DNA of 64,000 bases, from contig NZ_JAAIJQ010000002.1 of assembly GCF_010820565.1 (NCBI RefSeq), positions 94,747-158,746 of the forward strand, read 5' to 3'. The translations under genes were made by a program, and so were the position numbers. Shown here piece after piece: positions 62,157-64,000 of this stretch; position 1 is the stretch's first letter, and every line of letters starts with the position of its first letter. Under the pieces are notes generated by a model. That model saw only the letters and a list, made by a program, of their open reading frames with translations, was not told the origin of the DNA and searched no databases. The DNA is from Thiorhodococcus minor (GTDB lineage Bacteria; Pseudomonadota; Gammaproteobacteria; Chromatiales; Chromatiaceae).

Positions 62157-64000
62157 ATGAGCGATACCAATCAGGCGAGCGATACCAAGTCACTGCTCGC
62201 ACAGGCCGTTTCTCAGCACGGGGCCGGGCGGTTGGATGTCGCGGAGCATCTGTATCGTGCGGTCTTGGCGGTCGACGCCGCCGACGCCGAGGCGTGTCAC
62301 GGCCTAGGGGCGCTCTTGGTCGAGCGGGGCTTGAGCGAGCCTGGGCTCGAGCTGCTCAGGCGCGCCGTGGAGCTTGCTCCTGACAAAGCGGTTTATTGGT
62401 GTGGGCTAGCGCTCGCGCTCCTGGCCGCCCTACGGCCCGACGAGGCGCTGCGGGTCGTCGATCGCGCGGAGAATCTGGGACTGGAGCTACCGTCGGCGCG
62501 CGAGCTTCGGACGCAGATCCAGGCGGCGATCTCCCCTCGGGGAGATCCTGGCGACGCCGCAGCCGCGGCCGCGGCCGTGGTTTCGCGGCAAGCGCGCGAG
62601 ATGGTGGCCGCGCTCGCCGATGCGGGGCGTTTGGAGGAGGCCGAAGCCGCCGCGCGTGGTCTAACCGAGCGCCATCCGAGCGATGCTTTCGGTTGGAAGG
62701 CATTGGGCACCATCATGACGCAGCGCCACTGTCATGATGCCGCCCTATCCGTGCTGCGTCGTGCCGTTGCCCTGGACGCAGGGGATGCCGAGAGTCTCAA
62801 TAGTCTGGCGACGGCCCTCCAGCGCGTCGGTCGATTGGACGAGGCGCATGCGTTTGCCGAGCGGGCTGTCGCGCTCCGACCGGACTATGCCGAGGCGCAT
62901 TACAATGCGGCGCTGATCCTGCATGAGCAGCGGCGTTTCGAGGAGGCGCTACGCGGTTACCGTCTGGCGGTCGAGATCAGGCCGAATCTCGCGCTTGCCC
63001 ACAACAACATGGGCAACCTGCTCACTGAGATGGGGCGCCGCGACGAGGCGCTGAGCTGCTTTTCACGTGCGTTGGCAGTCGCGCCCGAGTATGCGGATGC
63101 CCACAATAACCTGGGCAGCTGCCTGATGGGGCTCGGACGCACGGAGGAGTCGCTGGCGTGCTTCGCGCACGCGCTGGCGATCGAGCCAGGACATGCCGAG
63201 GCGCATAACAACCAGGGTAATGCCTTGGCCGCGATAGGCCGGGTCGAGGAGGCCTTGGGCTGCTATGCCCGCGCGGTCGCGGCTCGTCCGAGCTACGCGC
63301 AGGCCTACAGCAACGCCGGAAACGCGCTCGTCTCGCTCGAGCGGCTGGAGCAAGCCGTGGATTGCTATCGTCGTGCAATCGCGCTGGCCCCGGATTTCGC
63401 GCTGGCGCACTACAACCTAGGGAATACCCTGAGGGATCTGGACCAGTTGGGCGAGGCGGTCGAGCATTACCGACGTGCGCTATCGCTCCAGCCCAGCTCG
63501 GCCGATTGTCTCAGCAATTTGGGCGGCGTCTTGCAGGATCTCGGGGAGGTCGATGAGGCTATCGCCTGCCGCAGGCAAGCGTTGGCCCTCGAGCCCGACG
63601 ATGTCGTCGCCTACGGCGGCCTGCTCTTCACGTTGAACTACCATCCGGACAAATCGGCCGAGGAGATCTTCGCGGCGTATCGTGATTACGAGCGCCGCTT
63701 TGGCGCGCCGCTGCGCACGGGCTGGCGTGGTCACGGTAATGATCGGGATCCGGAGCGTCGTTTGCGCCTGGGCTACGTCTCGGCGGACCTGCGCGCGCAC
63801 TCGCTGCGCTCCTTCCTCGAGCCGCTGCTGGCGCATCACGACCATGGCGCGCTGGAGCTGATCGCCTACGCCGAGCTGGCGCGTGGCGATGGGGTGACCG
63901 AGCGCTACCGGGGCTGGTTCGACCATTGGGTGGACACCCGTGGTCTGAGCGACGCGGCGCTGGCCGAGCGCATCCGCGCCGACGCGGTGGACATCCTGAT
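62157..64000 (+). CDS. TPR protein with SPINDLY/O-GlcNAc transferase-type domain (3' truncated)
   Basis: The frame is open from ATG 62157 to the window end (614 codons). About eleven TPR repeats are visible, with units of the form AEAHYNAALILHEQRRFEEA and ADAHNNLGSCLMGLGRTEES, ending near residue 480. The last part starts the GT41 domain (RRLRLGYVSADLRAHSLRSF, LEPLLAHHDHGALEL, then VTERYRGWFDHWVD and LSDAALAERIRADAVDIL). Such enzymes attach GlcNAc-like sugars to Ser/Thr. The first 110 residues match the TPR part of the protein encoded at 42664. The catalytic part lies beyond the window. Confidence 0.9.
   Translation, partial: MSDTNQASDTKSLLAQAVSQHGAGRLDVAEHLYRAVLAVDAADAEACHGLGALLVERGLSEPGLELLRRAVELAPDKAVYWCGLALALLAALRPDEALRVVDRAENLGLELPSARELRTQIQAAISPRGDPGDAAAAAAAVVSRQAREMVAALADAGRLEEAEAAARGLTERHPSDAFGWKALGTIMTQRHCHDAALSVLRRAVALDAGDAESLNSLATALQRVGRLDEAHAFAERAVALRPDYAEAHYNAALILHEQRRFEEALRGYRLAVEIRPNLALAHNNMGNLLTEMGRRDEALSCFSRALAVAPEYADAHNNLGSCLMGLGRTEESLACFAHALAIEPGHAEAHNNQGNALAAIGRVEEALGCYARAVAARPSYAQAYSNAGNALVSLERLEQAVDCYRRAIALAPDFALAHYNLGNTLRDLDQLGEAVEHYRRALSLQPSSADCLSNLGGVLQDLGEVDEAIACRRQALALEPDDVVAYGGLLFTLNYHPDKSAEEIFAAYRDYERRFGAPLRTGWRGHGNDRDPERRLRLGYVSADLRAHSLRSFLEPLLAHHDHGALELIAYAELARGDGVTERYRGWFDHWVDTRGLSDAALAERIRADAVDIL

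Overview
The window comes from a GC-rich, polarly flagellated gammaproteobacterium. Gene order and paralogue content (fliHIJK-fliLMNOPQR-flhBAFG-fliA-cheYZAB-motCD-cheW, plus flgZ, fhlB and a second FliK) follow the Pseudomonas/Vibrio type. A purple sulfur bacterium of the Chromatiaceae or a relative is my best guess, but this is inference from style and not a database result. No rRNA, tRNA, CRISPR array or complete transposase gene was found.

Region A (1-22465, plus strand) is a nearly continuous operon. It holds the export ATPase complex (FliH partial, FliI, FliJ), hook-length control (FliK), the C-ring (FliM, FliN) and FliL, the export gate (FliO, FliP, FliQ, FliR, FlhB, FlhA), the number and placement regulators FlhF and FlhG, sigma-28 (FliA), the chemotaxis core (CheY, CheZ, CheA, CheB, CheW), the second stator pair MotC/MotD, a protein of (E/D)RRxx pentapeptide repeats and a DUF2802-like protein. 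Region B (22422-28019, minus strand) holds flgA, flgM, flgN, a YcgR/FlgZ c-di-GMP receptor, a second FliK and FhlB; two copies of an intergenic repeat separate its last three genes. Region C (28596-41892, plus strand) holds cheV, cheR and the rod/ring/hook set flgB to flgL, with a candidate sigma-54 promoter before flgB. A FliT-like chaperone gene (minus strand) converges on flgL.

Region D (42664-64000) is a sugar-modification island directly after flgL, the place where Pseudomonas aeruginosa carries its flagellin glycosylation island. It opens with a TPR-FkbM methyltransferase and a five-gene set that should make a CDP-activated, C-methylated 6-deoxyhexose (RfbF, RfbG, a 3,5-epimerase-like protein, a TcaB9/NovU-type C-methyltransferase and an SDR reductase). 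Next comes a ten-gene run, 49270-61144, with most genes overlapping by 1-4 bases. It has four paralogous radical SAM enzymes carrying a SPASM-like second cysteine cluster and an N-terminal Rossmann-like domain, a GT4 glycosyltransferase, an FkbM methyltransferase with the same kind of N-terminal domain, an SDR, a B12-type radical SAM enzyme, a second FkbM methyltransferase and a zinc-ribbon methyltransferase. A close match to a sigma-28 promoter (TCAAGTTT-N11-GTCGATAC, 49195-49221) lies just upstream. The island ends here with a CmcI-family protein and a truncated TPR/SPINDLY-type O-GlcNAc transferase.

Working model (inference): FliA, held in check by FlgM until the hook is finished, switches on the radical SAM operon together with flagellin. 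The operon's enzymes remodel a CDP-sugar-derived glycan, and the TPR-OGT attaches sugar to flagellin. I consider this FliA-linked array of radical SAM enzymes the most likely undescribed system in the window.
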